From Flavobacterium piscisymbiosum (GTDB lineage Bacteria; Bacteroidota; Bacteroidia; Flavobacteriales; Flavobacteriaceae): 64,000 nucleotides of DNA. A program made the translations under genes and the position numbers. Position 1 is the first letter of the stretch. Every line of letters begins with the position of its first letter. The notes beneath the pieces are model-generated. The model searched no databases. It was not told where the DNA came from and worked only from the letters and a program-made list of their open reading frames with translations. This document shows, one piece after another, positions 57,290 to 64,000 of this stretch. The stretch lies in NCBI RefSeq assembly GCF_020905295.1, contig NZ_JAJJMM010000001.1:4774001-4838000 (forward strand). Direction: 5' to 3'.

Positions 57290-57892
57290 ATGAAACAGAT
57301 ACTGCATTTAATTTCAAGTATACAAGGCAACGAATCATACAGCATTAAACTTGGCAAAACAATTGTCGAAAAAATACAGGATAAATATCCGGGCAGTACC
57401 GTCGAAGAATTAAATTTGGTCGATACCGAAATTCCCCATCTCAATCCTGATACGCTTCGTGCTTTTTTTATTCCCGAAGATCAGTTGACACAAAAAGATC
57501 AGGAATCTATTGCATTTTCTAATCAGGTTGTAAAACAGTTATTGGCAGCTGATATTATTGTAATTGGTGCACCACTTTATAATTTTACTATACCCTCATC
57601 TCTAAAATCATGGATTGATCATATTACCAGAGCCGGAATAACTTTTGGCTATGGCGAAAATGGTCCTGTTGGAAAAGTAACAGGCAAAAAAGTATATGTA
57701 GCCATGACTTCCGGTGGTATATATTCTGAAGGACCAGGCAAAGCCAACGATTTCGTCGTTCCTTATTTAAAATCTTTTCTGGGTTTTCTTGGCATGACTG
57801 ATCTTACAGCCTTCCGTGCTGAAGGACTTAAAGTTCCTGTCGTAAAAGAAAACGCGATGAAAAAAGCAATCGAAAGCATACAGATTGATTAA
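57290..57892 (+). CDS. azoR: FMN-dependent NADH-azoreductase
   Basis: 200 aa flavodoxin-like fold: FMN-binding SIQGNESYSIKLGKTIVEKI, IGAPLYNFTIPSSLKSWIDH in overlapping pieces, TSGGIYSEGPGK. AzoR reduces azo dyes and, more relevantly, quinones by two electrons using NADH, protecting against quinone stress. It is divergent from an HxlR regulator with a candidate sensor Cys, a pairing known to respond to quinones and diamide in Firmicutes and others. Confidence 0.93.
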   Translation: MKQILHLISSIQGNESYSIKLGKTIVEKIQDKYPGSTVEELNLVDTEIPHLNPDTLRAFFIPEDQLTQKDQESIAFSNQVVKQLLAADIIVIGAPLYNFTIPSSLKSWIDHITRAGITFGYGENGPVGKVTGKKVYVAMTSGGIYSEGPGKANDFVVPYLKSFLGFLGMTDLTAFRAEGLKVPVVKENAMKKAIESIQID

Positions 57893-57905
57893 ATCAAATG
57901 ATTTG

Positions 57906-57943
57906 GCAAGAATTAAAGGGGCGTTTGCTTTTTTAATTCTTGC
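57906..57943. terminator. Terminator between azoR and the PPC-domain gene
   Basis: GCAAGAATTAAA (57906-57917) and TTTAATTCTTGC (57932-57943), 12-bp perfect stem. It serves the convergent genes on both sides. Confidence 0.65.
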
Positions 57944-57976
57944 ATAAATCAATCTCTCTTTCCCATTAAAAAATTT

Positions 57977-58501
57977 TTATTTTATACAGGGCAATTGCAA
58001 AACATTAGCATTTAGAGGCTGCTCGATTTTTCGTTCCAGTTTTTCATTGTTTAATGTAATGTAAACTTCCATAGATCCTGTCCCAACTTTTAAGGCAAGA
58101 ATGTGCCCGCCAAATGCATTAAACTGGTCATCGGTTGCGACTCCGTGAATGTGCAGTGATGGTTTTTCTCCATTCCAGGCAATAGAACCAGTAATACTTC
58201 CCATTTCAACTTTATTGAAGGTTTTAGGATTAAATTTCTTTAGATTAAAATCATAAAAACCAAAAGTTACCTCTTGCGCAAAGCCAATTCCGGTAAAGTT
58301 TCCCGAAGACAGTTTTTCTTCTTTGACGAGTTTTTCGATAGATTCGATAACATTATCACCTTCCCGTAGAACCATTAAATATCCGGTAGAAGTTTTAATG
58401 TAACGACACTTTGATGCGCTATCTTTTTGTTGTGCCTGCGCAATTGTTAGTCCGAATAAAACTAAAAATGAAGCTATAATTTTTTTTATTTGAAAATTCA
58501 T
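57977..58501 (-). CDS. Exported PPC/DUF296-domain protein
   Basis: 174 aa. A Sec signal peptide (IIASFLVLFGLTIAQAQ) precedes a PPC (DUF296) domain: GYLMVLREGDNVIESIEKLV, GNFTGIGFAQEVTFGFYD and LHIHGVATDDQFNAFGGHIL, whose His residues are the metal ligands seen in bacterial members. PPC domains are often annotated as DNA-binding because of plant AT-hook proteins, but an exported one cannot bind the chromosome; the bacterial domain more likely binds a metal or small ligand. The gene is single, followed by a terminator. Confidence 0.85.
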   Translation of the reverse strand: MNFQIKKIIASFLVLFGLTIAQAQQKDSASKCRYIKTSTGYLMVLREGDNVIESIEKLVKEEKLSSGNFTGIGFAQEVTFGFYDFNLKKFNPKTFNKVEMGSITGSIAWNGEKPSLHIHGVATDDQFNAFGGHILALKVGTGSMEVYITLNNEKLERKIEQPLNANVLQLPCIK

Positions 58502-58644
58502 GAGATGGATTTTTAGCTCAATAATGACAATTGAAAATGAATCAATTAGAATGTTTATTGGTCGATTTAATTTTAAAAGTAATATTAGTAGCTTAAATAT
58601 AACTCTTTAATTTTATTTTTATCCCAATAAAATAACTCTAAACA

Positions 58645-58679
58645 AAAAAGCGATAAACCAAAATGATTTATCGCTTTTT
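58645..58679 (-). terminator. Terminator of the metNIQ operon
   Basis: AAAAAGCGATAAA (58645-58657) pairs with TTTATCGCTTTTT (58667-58679), 13-bp stem, 9-nt loop, directly after the metQ stop codon. Confidence 0.85.
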
Positions 58680-58697
58680 CAAATTTTATTAAAAGTA

Positions 58698-59516
58698 TTA
58701 CCAACCTTTTACAGCTCCGCCTTTAAATTCTTTAAGAGCTGCTGCTTCAACTTCTGGAGATTGAAAAGCTTGTAAAAACTGTTTTACTTTTTCTTCGTTT
58801 TTATTATTCTCACGACTTACTACCAAATTTACATAAGGAGAATCTTTATCCTCAACAAACAATGCATCACGCGAAGGAACTAATCCCGCCTGAGAAGCAA
58901 AAGTATTGTTGATAATCGCAATAGTTACGTTTGCATCATCAAGAGATCTTGGCAACTGAGGCGCTTCTAATTCTAATATTTTAAGTTTTTTAGGATTACT
59001 TACAATATCTGTTACTTTAGGTAATAAACCAATTCCGGCTTTCAGTTTTAGCAATCCGTTTTTCTCCAAAAGTAATAACGAACGTCCTCCGTTTGTTGGA
59101 TCATTCGGGATAATAATGGTGCTTTCGTCTTTCAAATCTGCAAGACTTTTTATCTTTTTAGAATACGCTGCGATAGGGTAAATAAATGTTTTACCAATAA
59201 TCGCCAACTTGTATCCGCGTTGTTTCGATTGTTCGTCAAGATAAGGTTTGTGCTGAAAAGCATTTGCATCAATATCTCCCTGGCTCAAAGCTTCGTTTGG
59301 AATTACATAATCATTAAAAGAAATCAGCTCTACCTCAAGTCCGTATTTTTCTTTTGCTACTTTTTTAGCTGCTTCTGCGACTTTATATTCCGGTCCTGTT
59401 GCAACACCCACTTTTATATGGTGCGGATCGTTGTTTTTGGCTTTGCCACAATTTGCCAATGAAAGTGTCAAGGCAATAATTCCGACTACTTTTAGAAAAT
59501 TTAAGTTCGTATTCAT
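58698..59516 (-). CDS. metQ: Methionine ABC transporter substrate-binding lipoprotein MetQ
   Basis: 272 aa, NlpA/MetQ family. Lipoprotein signal GIIALTLSLANCGK (lipobox Cys near residue 23), then KVGVATGPEYKVAEAAKKVA, FQHKPYLDEQ, IIPNDPTNGGRSLLLL and NNTFASQAGL. It captures methionine in the periplasm for MetNI. It is the third operon gene but is separated from metI by 280 bp of CGCAAAG repeats, which might uncouple its level from metNI or contain a weak promoter. Confidence 0.95.
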   Translation of the reverse strand: MNTNLNFLKVVGIIALTLSLANCGKAKNNDPHHIKVGVATGPEYKVAEAAKKVAKEKYGLEVELISFNDYVIPNEALSQGDIDANAFQHKPYLDEQSKQRGYKLAIIGKTFIYPIAAYSKKIKSLADLKDESTIIIPNDPTNGGRSLLLLEKNGLLKLKAGIGLLPKVTDIVSNPKKLKILELEAPQLPRSLDDANVTIAIINNTFASQAGLVPSRDALFVEDKDSPYVNLVVSRENNKNEEKVKQFLQAFQSPEVEAAALKEFKGGAVKGW

Positions 59517-59796
59517 TCTTTTATTTTTTAATTTTTAATTCTTATTTTTTAATTCAAATCTATCTGTTGTCTAGAATTTAACCGTAACGTGTGCAAGGAT
59601 TTTAATGTGTTTTTTTACCGCAAAGAACGCAAAGTTTTTTCGCAGAGTTCGTTAAGTTTTAAGTTTTGCTAGCACAACTTAAGTTCGCAAAGCTTTGCGA
59701 ACTTAACCTTCTCACAAAATTTACGATATTCTAAAAAAAAACTTTGCGTGCTTTGCGGTAAAATCTCAAAGTAACCTCAAAGTAATCTCAAAGCAT
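59517..59796. repeat. CGCAAAG repeat block inside the metNIQ operon
   Basis: ACCGCAAAGAACGCAAAG (about 59619) and TTTGCGTGCTTTGCGGTAAA (about 59745) form the ends of a long imperfect inverted repeat, with a TTCGCAAAGCTTTGCGAA palindrome in the middle (59684-59701). It would make a strong secondary structure in the metI-metQ transcript. Confidence 0.6.
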
Positions 59797-60450
59797 TTAT
59801 CTGTGATCAAATCGTTTTGATAAAAAGTCACCCGCAAACTGAATCACAAATACCAAAAGTACTAATAACGCCAAAACCGAATTCATCGTTACAGCATCGT
59901 AACCAATATATCCGTACTGATATCCTACTTGTCCTAAACCACCGGCACCAACTGCTCCACCCATTGCAGAATAACCTACAAGCGTAATTAAAGTAATCGA
60001 TGCTGCGTTTATTAAAGAAGGCAAAGCTTCCGGAAGCAATACTTTGTATACAATTTGAAAAGGTGTTGCGCCCAAAGCTCTTGCTGCTTCGATTAATCCT
60101 GAAGGCAAACCAAGAAGACTATTTTCTACCAATCTCGCAATAAATGGCGCTGCACCAATGCTTAACGGAACCAAAGCCGCACTTACACCAATAGAAGTTC
60201 CTACCAGGGCACGCGTAAACGGAATCATCCAAACGATTAATATAATGAACGGAATCGAACGAAAAATATTCACCAAAACCGATAAAGTTCTGTTTAAAAC
60301 GGGTTGCTCCAAAATTTGATTTTTTCTCGTAAGGAAAAGCAAAATACCTGTTGGAAGCCCCAATACAAAACCAAAAAATCCCGACACAAATGTCATTACG
60401 ATGGTTTCCCAGGTACCGTTTAATAATAAGGTAATAATAGAATCAGACAT
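59797..60450 (-). CDS. metI: Methionine ABC transporter permease MetI
   Basis: 217 aa with five predicted membrane helices. The EAA coupling motif reads [20 protein letters not shown] in the second half; the opening [19 protein letters not shown] and the ending [13 protein letters not shown] are standard for MetI. A dimer forms the inner-membrane channel of the MetNIQ importer. Start overlaps the 3' end of metN by 8 bp, so translation is coupled. Confidence 0.95.
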   Translation of the reverse strand: MSDSIITLLLNGTWETIVMTFVSGFFGFVLGLPTGILLFLTRKNQILEQPVLNRTLSVLVNIFRSIPFIILIVWMIPFTRALVGTSIGVSAALVPLSIGAAPFIARLVENSLLGLPSGLIEAARALGATPFQIVYKVLLPEALPSLINAASITLITLVGYSAMGGAVGAGGLGQVGYQYGYIGYDAVTMNSVLALLVLLVFVIQFAGDFLSKRFDHR

Positions 60451-61474
60451 AACCTATGATTTCTGTTTTAATATGTTTAGAAATAAAATATTCAATTGCA
60501 GCTTCGTAATTCTCGCGTTTGCCCGATAATTCGATCAGCATTACACCAAAATTTACATCACCGGCCTGATCCATTTGCGCGCTCACGATTTTAAAGTTGG
60601 TATCAAACAATCTCGAAACTTCAGAAATAACAGGTTCATTTACCGATTTCCCGGTCATTTCAAGCCTCAATAACGGACTCAAACCTTCGGCATCTTCCTT
60701 TTGCAATCTTTCCTGATATACTCTCGGAATATCCAAATGCAAGGACGAAGCAATAAATTCTTTGGTTAATTCGTGTTTAGGATCGGCAAAAATTTCTCCT
60801 ACACTTCCCTGCTCGATCAGTTTTCCGTGACTGATTACCGCAACCTCATCGCAAATCGATTTTACGACTTCCATTTGGTGTGTAATCAACAAAATCGTAA
60901 TGTTTAAACGACGGTTAATATCCTTCAATAAATTCAAAATCGATCTTGTAGTTGCAGGATCAAGCGCACTCGTAGCTTCATCACAAAGTAACACTTTCGG
61001 ATTATTCGCCAATGTTCTTGCAATCGCAACCCTTTGTTTCTGACCTCCGGAAAGGCTTGCAGGATAATCATTTGCTTTTTCGTCCAAACCTACTAATTCC
61101 AACAACTCAAAAACACGAGTTCGAATAGCGTCCTTAGATGCGCCAACCAATTCTAACGGAAAAGCTACATTTTCAAAAACCGTTCTCGACGAAAGCAGGT
61201 TGAAATGCTGAAAAATCATTCCTATTTGTCTTCTTTCAATTGCCAATTCGGCATTCGATAATTGTAACAACGATTTTTTGTCTACTATAATTTCTCCCGA
61301 AGTTGGTCTTTCCAATAAGTTTACACATCGAATCAAGGTACTTTTTCCAGCTCCCGAAGTTCCAATTACACCAAATATTTTTCCCGGAGGAACTTTAAGC
61401 GAAACATCAGACAAAGCCGTAACAATTCTGTTTTTCTGATGAAAATTCTTGGTGACATTTTTTAATTCAATCAT
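60443..61474 (-). CDS. metN: Methionine ABC transporter ATP-binding protein MetN
   Basis: 343 aa. ATPase domain: Walker [10 protein letters not shown] near 38, Q-loop IFQHFNLL, signature [15 protein letters not shown], Walker [15 protein letters not shown]-loop LLITHQ. The C-terminal NIL domain (about 265-343) binds methionine and inhibits transport when the cell is replete. First structural gene of the operon. Its 219-bp leader holds a promoter, a Cys/Met-rich short reading frame and a terminator, the layout of a transcription attenuator. Confidence 0.96.
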   Translation of the reverse strand: MIELKNVTKNFHQKNRIVTALSDVSLKVPPGKIFGVIGTSGAGKSTLIRCVNLLERPTSGEIIVDKKSLLQLSNAELAIERRQIGMIFQHFNLLSSRTVFENVAFPLELVGASKDAIRTRVFELLELVGLDEKANDYPASLSGGQKQRVAIARTLANNPKVLLCDEATSALDPATTRSILNLLKDINRRLNITILLITHQMEVVKSICDEVAVISHGKLIEQGSVGEIFADPKHELTKEFIASSLHLDIPRVYQERLQKEDAEGLSPLLRLEMTGKSVNEPVISEVSRLFDTNFKIVSAQMDQAGDVNFGVMLIELSGKRENYEAAIEYFISKHIKTEIIGYV

Positions 61475-61545
61475 TTTTTTAATTCAAATTAAATCTGCTA
61501 TATCCACAGACATAAATACTTAACGCTTCTGAAATTCTAAAATTT

Positions 61546-61582
61546 AAAATCAAAAAGCCTTTCAATAGATTATGAAAGGCTT
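61546..61582 (-). terminator. Attenuator terminator in the metN leader
   Basis: On the minus strand AAGCCTTTCA (61582-61573) pairs with TGAAAGGCTT (61564-61555), 10-bp stem and 8-nt loop, followed by TTTGATTTT. It lies after the leader reading frame and 72 bp or more before the metN start, so it would stop transcription before the operon. Confidence 0.75.
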
Positions 61583-61603
61583 CAGAAATAAATCATTTTA
61601 TTT

Positions 61604-61693
61604 TTATATATAAGCCAGTTCATACCATCGCATAGTCGCGCAACACATTATGCTGCAGCTATAATAATTGGTATTCTGGTTATCGTTTTTCAT
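61604..61693 (-). CDS. Putative Cys/Met-rich leader peptide of the metNIQ operon
   Basis: A 29-codon frame, ATG at 61693 and TAA at 61604, reading MKNDNQNTNYYSCSIMCCAT then MRWYELAYI. It has three Cys and two internal Met in nine codons (13-21), very unusual for a random short frame. It starts about 8 nt after a TAAATTTG -7 box, so it would be the first thing translated on the transcript, and is followed by a terminator (61546-61582) before metN. The GGCTT at its penultimate codons can pair with the AAGCC of the terminator's 5' arm, a possible antiterminator. Expression and conservation are untested. Confidence 0.55.
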   Translation of the reverse strand: MKNDNQNTNYYSCSIMCCATMRWYELAYI

Positions 61694-61701
61694 TGCTGCG
61701 G

Positions 61702-61709
61702 CAAATTTA
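61702..61709 (-). promoter_or_regulatory. -7 box of the metN leader promoter
   Basis: TAAATTTG on the minus strand, with TTTG about 23 bp upstream (in GATTTTGCATTG). The predicted start falls at the leader ATG or a few bases before it. Confidence 0.6.
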
Positions 61710-61785
61710 AAGAGATAATTTGAATTTCAATGCAAAATCACAAACTTTTTTAACCCTATCAATTTAATAGACTGTTTTAAGAATT

Positions 61786-61882
61786 AGGAGCTATTTCCTG
61801 CTGTCCGCTATATCTTTTTATTTTTAAAGAAAAAATAAAAAGGATGCCGCTCCCATCAGGGCTAGGGCATTAGGATTCATAA
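61786..61882 (+). repeat. GGAGCTA...TTCATAA structured repeat, copy 3
   Basis: It opens AGGAGCTATTTCCTGCTGTCC, has the hairpin TCTTTTTATTTTT / AAAAATAAAAAGG, and closes CCCATCAGGGCTAGGGCATT, AGG, ATTCATAA. The hairpin is entirely different in sequence from the other copies but still pairs. Confidence 0.65.
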
Positions 61883-62157
61883 TAGATTTTTTGATGGCAC
61901 ACGGATGACACAGATTTAAATCGATTTAAGCTGATTTCGTTGTTTTTATCGCTTTGTCAAAGTTTCGAACTTTGACAAAGCTTCTTCTTAGATAATTACC
62001 GATGTCACTTTAAGCGAAGTCGAAGAGCGCAACGGGATTCGAACATCATAATCAAAACTAACTTGAATATTCTACGCGGATGATACGGATTCGCTTCGCG
62101 AAAACGCGGATTTACGCGGATTTTTTTATTTTAATCGCAATAGCTACTCACAATCTT

Positions 62158-62267
62158 GTCATCCTGAGGCACGAAGGATCACACAAGAAGCCCGACAAAG
62201 AGTTTCGACAAAGACTGCGGAATTACTTTACGGAGTCCTAGTTTGATCCTTCCTGCGTCAGGATGAC
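62158..62267. repeat. GTCATCCTGAGGCACG palindromic element
   Basis: TGTCATCCTGA...AAGGATCA at the left pairs with TGATCCTT...TCAGGATGACA at the right. The centre has CGACAAAGAGTTTCGACAAA. Confidence 0.65.
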
Positions 62268-62446
62268 ATACTATGCAGTTAACTTTGTCAAAGTTTCGAA
62301 CTTTGACAAAGTTTTCACGTAGATTATTAACGCCCGTTCTCAGCCTGACACCCCACATATTCTATCTTTTGTAAAAAAAAACCACACGAATCCGCGTTTT
62401 CGCAAAGCGAATCCGTGTCATCCGTGTGCCATAGGTTTCGAAAATC

Positions 62447-62917
62447 TTATTTAGCAGCATCCAACAATATCGCCAACTGAATACAAGGCAACTCAGATCG
62501 ATTACTCCAGGCGTGATTGGTTCCTCTCTGCACGACAATATCTCCCGCTTGCAATAACGTTTCGCCTTCATCAACAATAAGCCAGATTTCGCCGGAAAGA
62601 ATTACGATATAATCTAATGTGTCGGTTTGATGCATCAAAGGATGGGGCTGGCCTTCTGGCGCTACAATCCCAAGATCCTTGTCAGGCGGAATCTGAACAT
62701 AGCGAAAATAACTTCCGTTTTTGGGCGTATTGGGGAAAGCGGTATTTTCGATTACTTTTTCTTCTTCTAATTTTACGGGCATACTATCTGTCGACCAAAT
62801 ATCGGATATAATCAAACCCGGAAAATGTTCTGAAACATTCGATACAATTGCATCCTTTTCGATTATTGATTTTCCATTGCGTATTCCTGTAACGATCCTT
62901 CTTGGAATTGTTTTCAT
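62447..62917 (-). CDS. Cytoplasmic cupin-domain protein
   Basis: 156 aa. A single cupin: HPLMHQTDTLDYIVILSGE is motif 1 with a changed metal-ligand pattern (H..H..D) and LQAGDIVVQRGTNHAWSN motif 2. No signal peptide. The start overlaps the stop of the upstream MDR oxidoreductase gene by 4 bp (62914-62917), so they are coupled and likely act on the same compound or stress. The reaction is not known. Confidence 0.88.
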   Translation of the reverse strand: MKTIPRRIVTGIRNGKSIIEKDAIVSNVSEHFPGLIISDIWSTDSMPVKLEEEKVIENTAFPNTPKNGSYFRYVQIPPDKDLGIVAPEGQPHPLMHQTDTLDYIVILSGEIWLIVDEGETLLQAGDIVVQRGTNHAWSNRSELPCIQLAILLDAAK

Positions 62918-63912
62918 AGTCGATCGATTTGCATGATTAATTTCTTTCCGTTTGTTTTGTTTTCGCGAAGAATGCTGAGCGCTTTCAAAACGGTTTCCTC
63001 GTCTAAATTCCCAACTATTTCAATTGTTGGTGGCGTGATTGATTTGTTTTCAAGTAAAACTCTCAATTCATTCAATCCATTTTTATAATAGTCAAATTGC
63101 TTTTCTAAACCAAAAGCATAATTGGAGATATTGAGAATTGTAGCACCTCTGCTAAAAAGAACTTCACGGGAATCCGGCGTAGAAAAATTAGTAACATCTA
63201 CATAAGTTCCGTTTATTTTTAAAAGTTTGGCTGCTGTAAGGGATATTTCATTCCCCACCAGATCCACTGCAAAATCAAAATGCCTGTTATCGTTTAAAGT
63301 CAAAGCGGTTTCGTAAACCTCATCTTTTCTGTAATCGATAATTTGATTTGGCTTTAAGCCAAGGTCTAACAATGAAGCGATACTTTTTTCGTTTCCTGCC
63401 GTGACAACAAGATTGCCATTTCCTCTTTCGATCAATAATTTAATTAACATATTCCCTACTCCGCCCGCTGCTCCGGTTATAAAAATAGAATCAGATGAAT
63501 TCGCTTGCATTCTATTTATAGCTTGCAAAGCTGTTAATCCAACTGATGGAATTGAAGCTCCTTCTTCAAAAGAAATATTATGAGGTAAATGCATGACAAT
63601 TGTTGCGGGAACAGCAATATATTCGGCATAAGTACCATTTGATCCCATACTTCCTGAACCACAAAATACAGGATCTCCTATTTTAAAATCGGTTACTTTT
63701 TCTCCAACAGCCGATATAATTCCTGAGAATTCCCTGCCTAATATGGGAGAATGCAATAACTTTCGTTCCATAGCATTTTCGGTCATTTGGTAATCGACAG
63801 GATTAAAACCAGATGCGGCTATTTTTACCTGAACTTCATTCTCTTTTGGTTGCGGTATATCAACTTCCTGAAGAGTAAATTCTCTATTTTGATCTAAAAC
63901 TACTGCTTTCAT
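62914..63912 (-). CDS. MDR-family quinone oxidoreductase-like protein (zinc-free)
   Basis: 332 aa. Quinone oxidoreductase subgroup of medium-chain dehydrogenases: KIAASGFNPVDYQ (no catalytic Cys at the zinc site), GREFSGIISAVG, FITGAAGGVGNMLIKLL as the NADPH-binding motif (AAGGVG) and the C-terminal NGKKLIMQI. It reduces quinones or enones with NADPH. It leads a two-gene unit with a cupin. The upstream region has a TAATTTTG -7 box and sites resembling those before azoR, and the window ends inside it. Confidence 0.92.
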   Translation of the reverse strand: MKAVVLDQNREFTLQEVDIPQPKENEVQVKIAASGFNPVDYQMTENAMERKLLHSPILGREFSGIISAVGEKVTDFKIGDPVFCGSGSMGSNGTYAEYIAVPATIVMHLPHNISFEEGASIPSVGLTALQAINRMQANSSDSIFITGAAGGVGNMLIKLLIERGNGNLVVTAGNEKSIASLLDLGLKPNQIIDYRKDEVYETALTLNDNRHFDFAVDLVGNEISLTAAKLLKINGTYVDVTNFSTPDSREVLFSRGATILNISNYAFGLEKQFDYYKNGLNELRVLLENKSITPPTIEIVGNLDEETVLKALSILRENKTNGKKLIMQIDRL

Positions 63913-63930
63913 ATTTCGTATTTTATACTA

Positions 63931-63990
63931 CAAAATTACCATACAAATACTTTATTTTTGCTATGGGTTAACCCGAGGTTACCGCTTACC
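63931..63990 (-). promoter_or_regulatory. MDR oxidoreductase promoter with candidate HxlR-type operator
   Basis: The minus-strand -7 box TAATTTTG is at 63931-63938. The perfect palindrome GGGTTAACCC is at 63965-63974. GTTACCGCTTACC (63978-63990) matches 11 of 13 bases of GTAACCGCTTTCC in the hxlR/azoR region. Confidence 0.45.
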
Positions 63991-64000
63991 AATAAGAAAC

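Larger units (their letters stand above)
61475..62446. repeat. Long spacer: metN leader, then repeat elements
   Basis: 972 bp. 61475-61709 is the metN leader with attenuator, leader peptide and promoter. 61786-61882 is a copy of the GGAGCTA...TTCATAA element. GATGGCACACGGATGACACA repeats follow. Two palindromes CTTTGTCAAAGTT-TCG-AACTTTGACAAAG lie near 61954-61982 and 62286-62314. 62158-62267 is a GTCATCCTGAGG palindromic element. No other gene was seen. Confidence 0.7.

Noticed and set aside
61475..61709. SAM riboswitch upstream of metN
   Set aside because: I could not recognise the conserved core of a SAM-I, SAM-II or SMK aptamer; the short frame plus terminator explains the region better. 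A covariance-model scan would settle it.

Overview
The window looks like a chromosomal segment of a Flavobacterium-type member of the Bacteroidota. The grounds are low GC, promoters of the flavobacterial -33 TTTG / -7 TAnnTTTG type, a PorP/SprF protein next to a giant repeat protein with a gliding-motility type B (type IX secretion) C-terminus, the ligase-associated DNA repair cassette, and intergenic regions crowded with small dispersed palindromic repeats. No rRNA, tRNA, CRISPR array, transposase, integrase or prophage gene was seen.

Layout. 1-9.5 kb: two DUF1223 thioredoxin-like proteins, a LytS/LytTR sensor-regulator pair, a UPF0173 hydrolase, Ohr, a secreted cupin and two exported epoxide-hydrolase-type enzymes. 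10-14.4 kb: a five-gene detoxification-type operon (YceI, tautomerase, SDR, NTF2-like protein, nitronate monooxygenase) with a near-consensus CRP site, followed by a Crp/Fnr-type regulator. 14.9-22 kb: a large repeat lipoprotein, then regulator/enzyme pairs (HxlR with SDR, MarR with GNAT, TetR with SDR), each with a visible candidate operator. 22-33.7 kb: one ATPase and three paralogous FtsX/MacB-type permeases, divergent from a sigma-54 response regulator, a histidine kinase and a receiver-only protein. 34.4-41.8 kb: the ligase-associated repair cassette (exonuclease, ATP-dependent ligase, DEXH helicase, PdeM phosphoesterase), preceded by a tightly linked unknown 201-aa gene. 41.8-48.5 kb: GNAT, AraC, PQQ-type sugar dehydrogenase, GntR with an Fsr-like efflux pump, and an alcohol dehydrogenase. 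48.7-56.8 kb: SprF-like protein, a 1698-aa adhesin with fourteen 80-residue repeats, and a divergent membrane-bound TPR/HTH regulator. 56.8-64 kb: HxlR with AzoR, an exported PPC-domain protein, the metNIQ methionine transporter, a cupin and a quinone-oxidoreductase-like MDR protein.

The most interesting regulatory find is upstream of metN. A promoter is followed almost at once by a 29-codon reading frame rich in Cys and Met, then a Rho-independent terminator, then metN. This has the architecture of a leader-peptide attenuator. Second, three exported proteins (genes starting at 3439, 7348 and 9451) share a -7 box and a tandem GTCC site with 21-bp spacing at the same distance from the inferred transcription start, which suggests an unrecognised AraC-type regulon. 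Third, several dispersed elements have terminal inverted repeats, covarying helices, or five-base arms around a hypervariable triplet. These look like structured RNA or MITE/REP-like families rather than random spacer.

Limits: all calls come from reading sequence and family knowledge. No alignment, folding or database search was run. Start codons were moved inward from the longest frame where a promoter, operator or family length argued for it.
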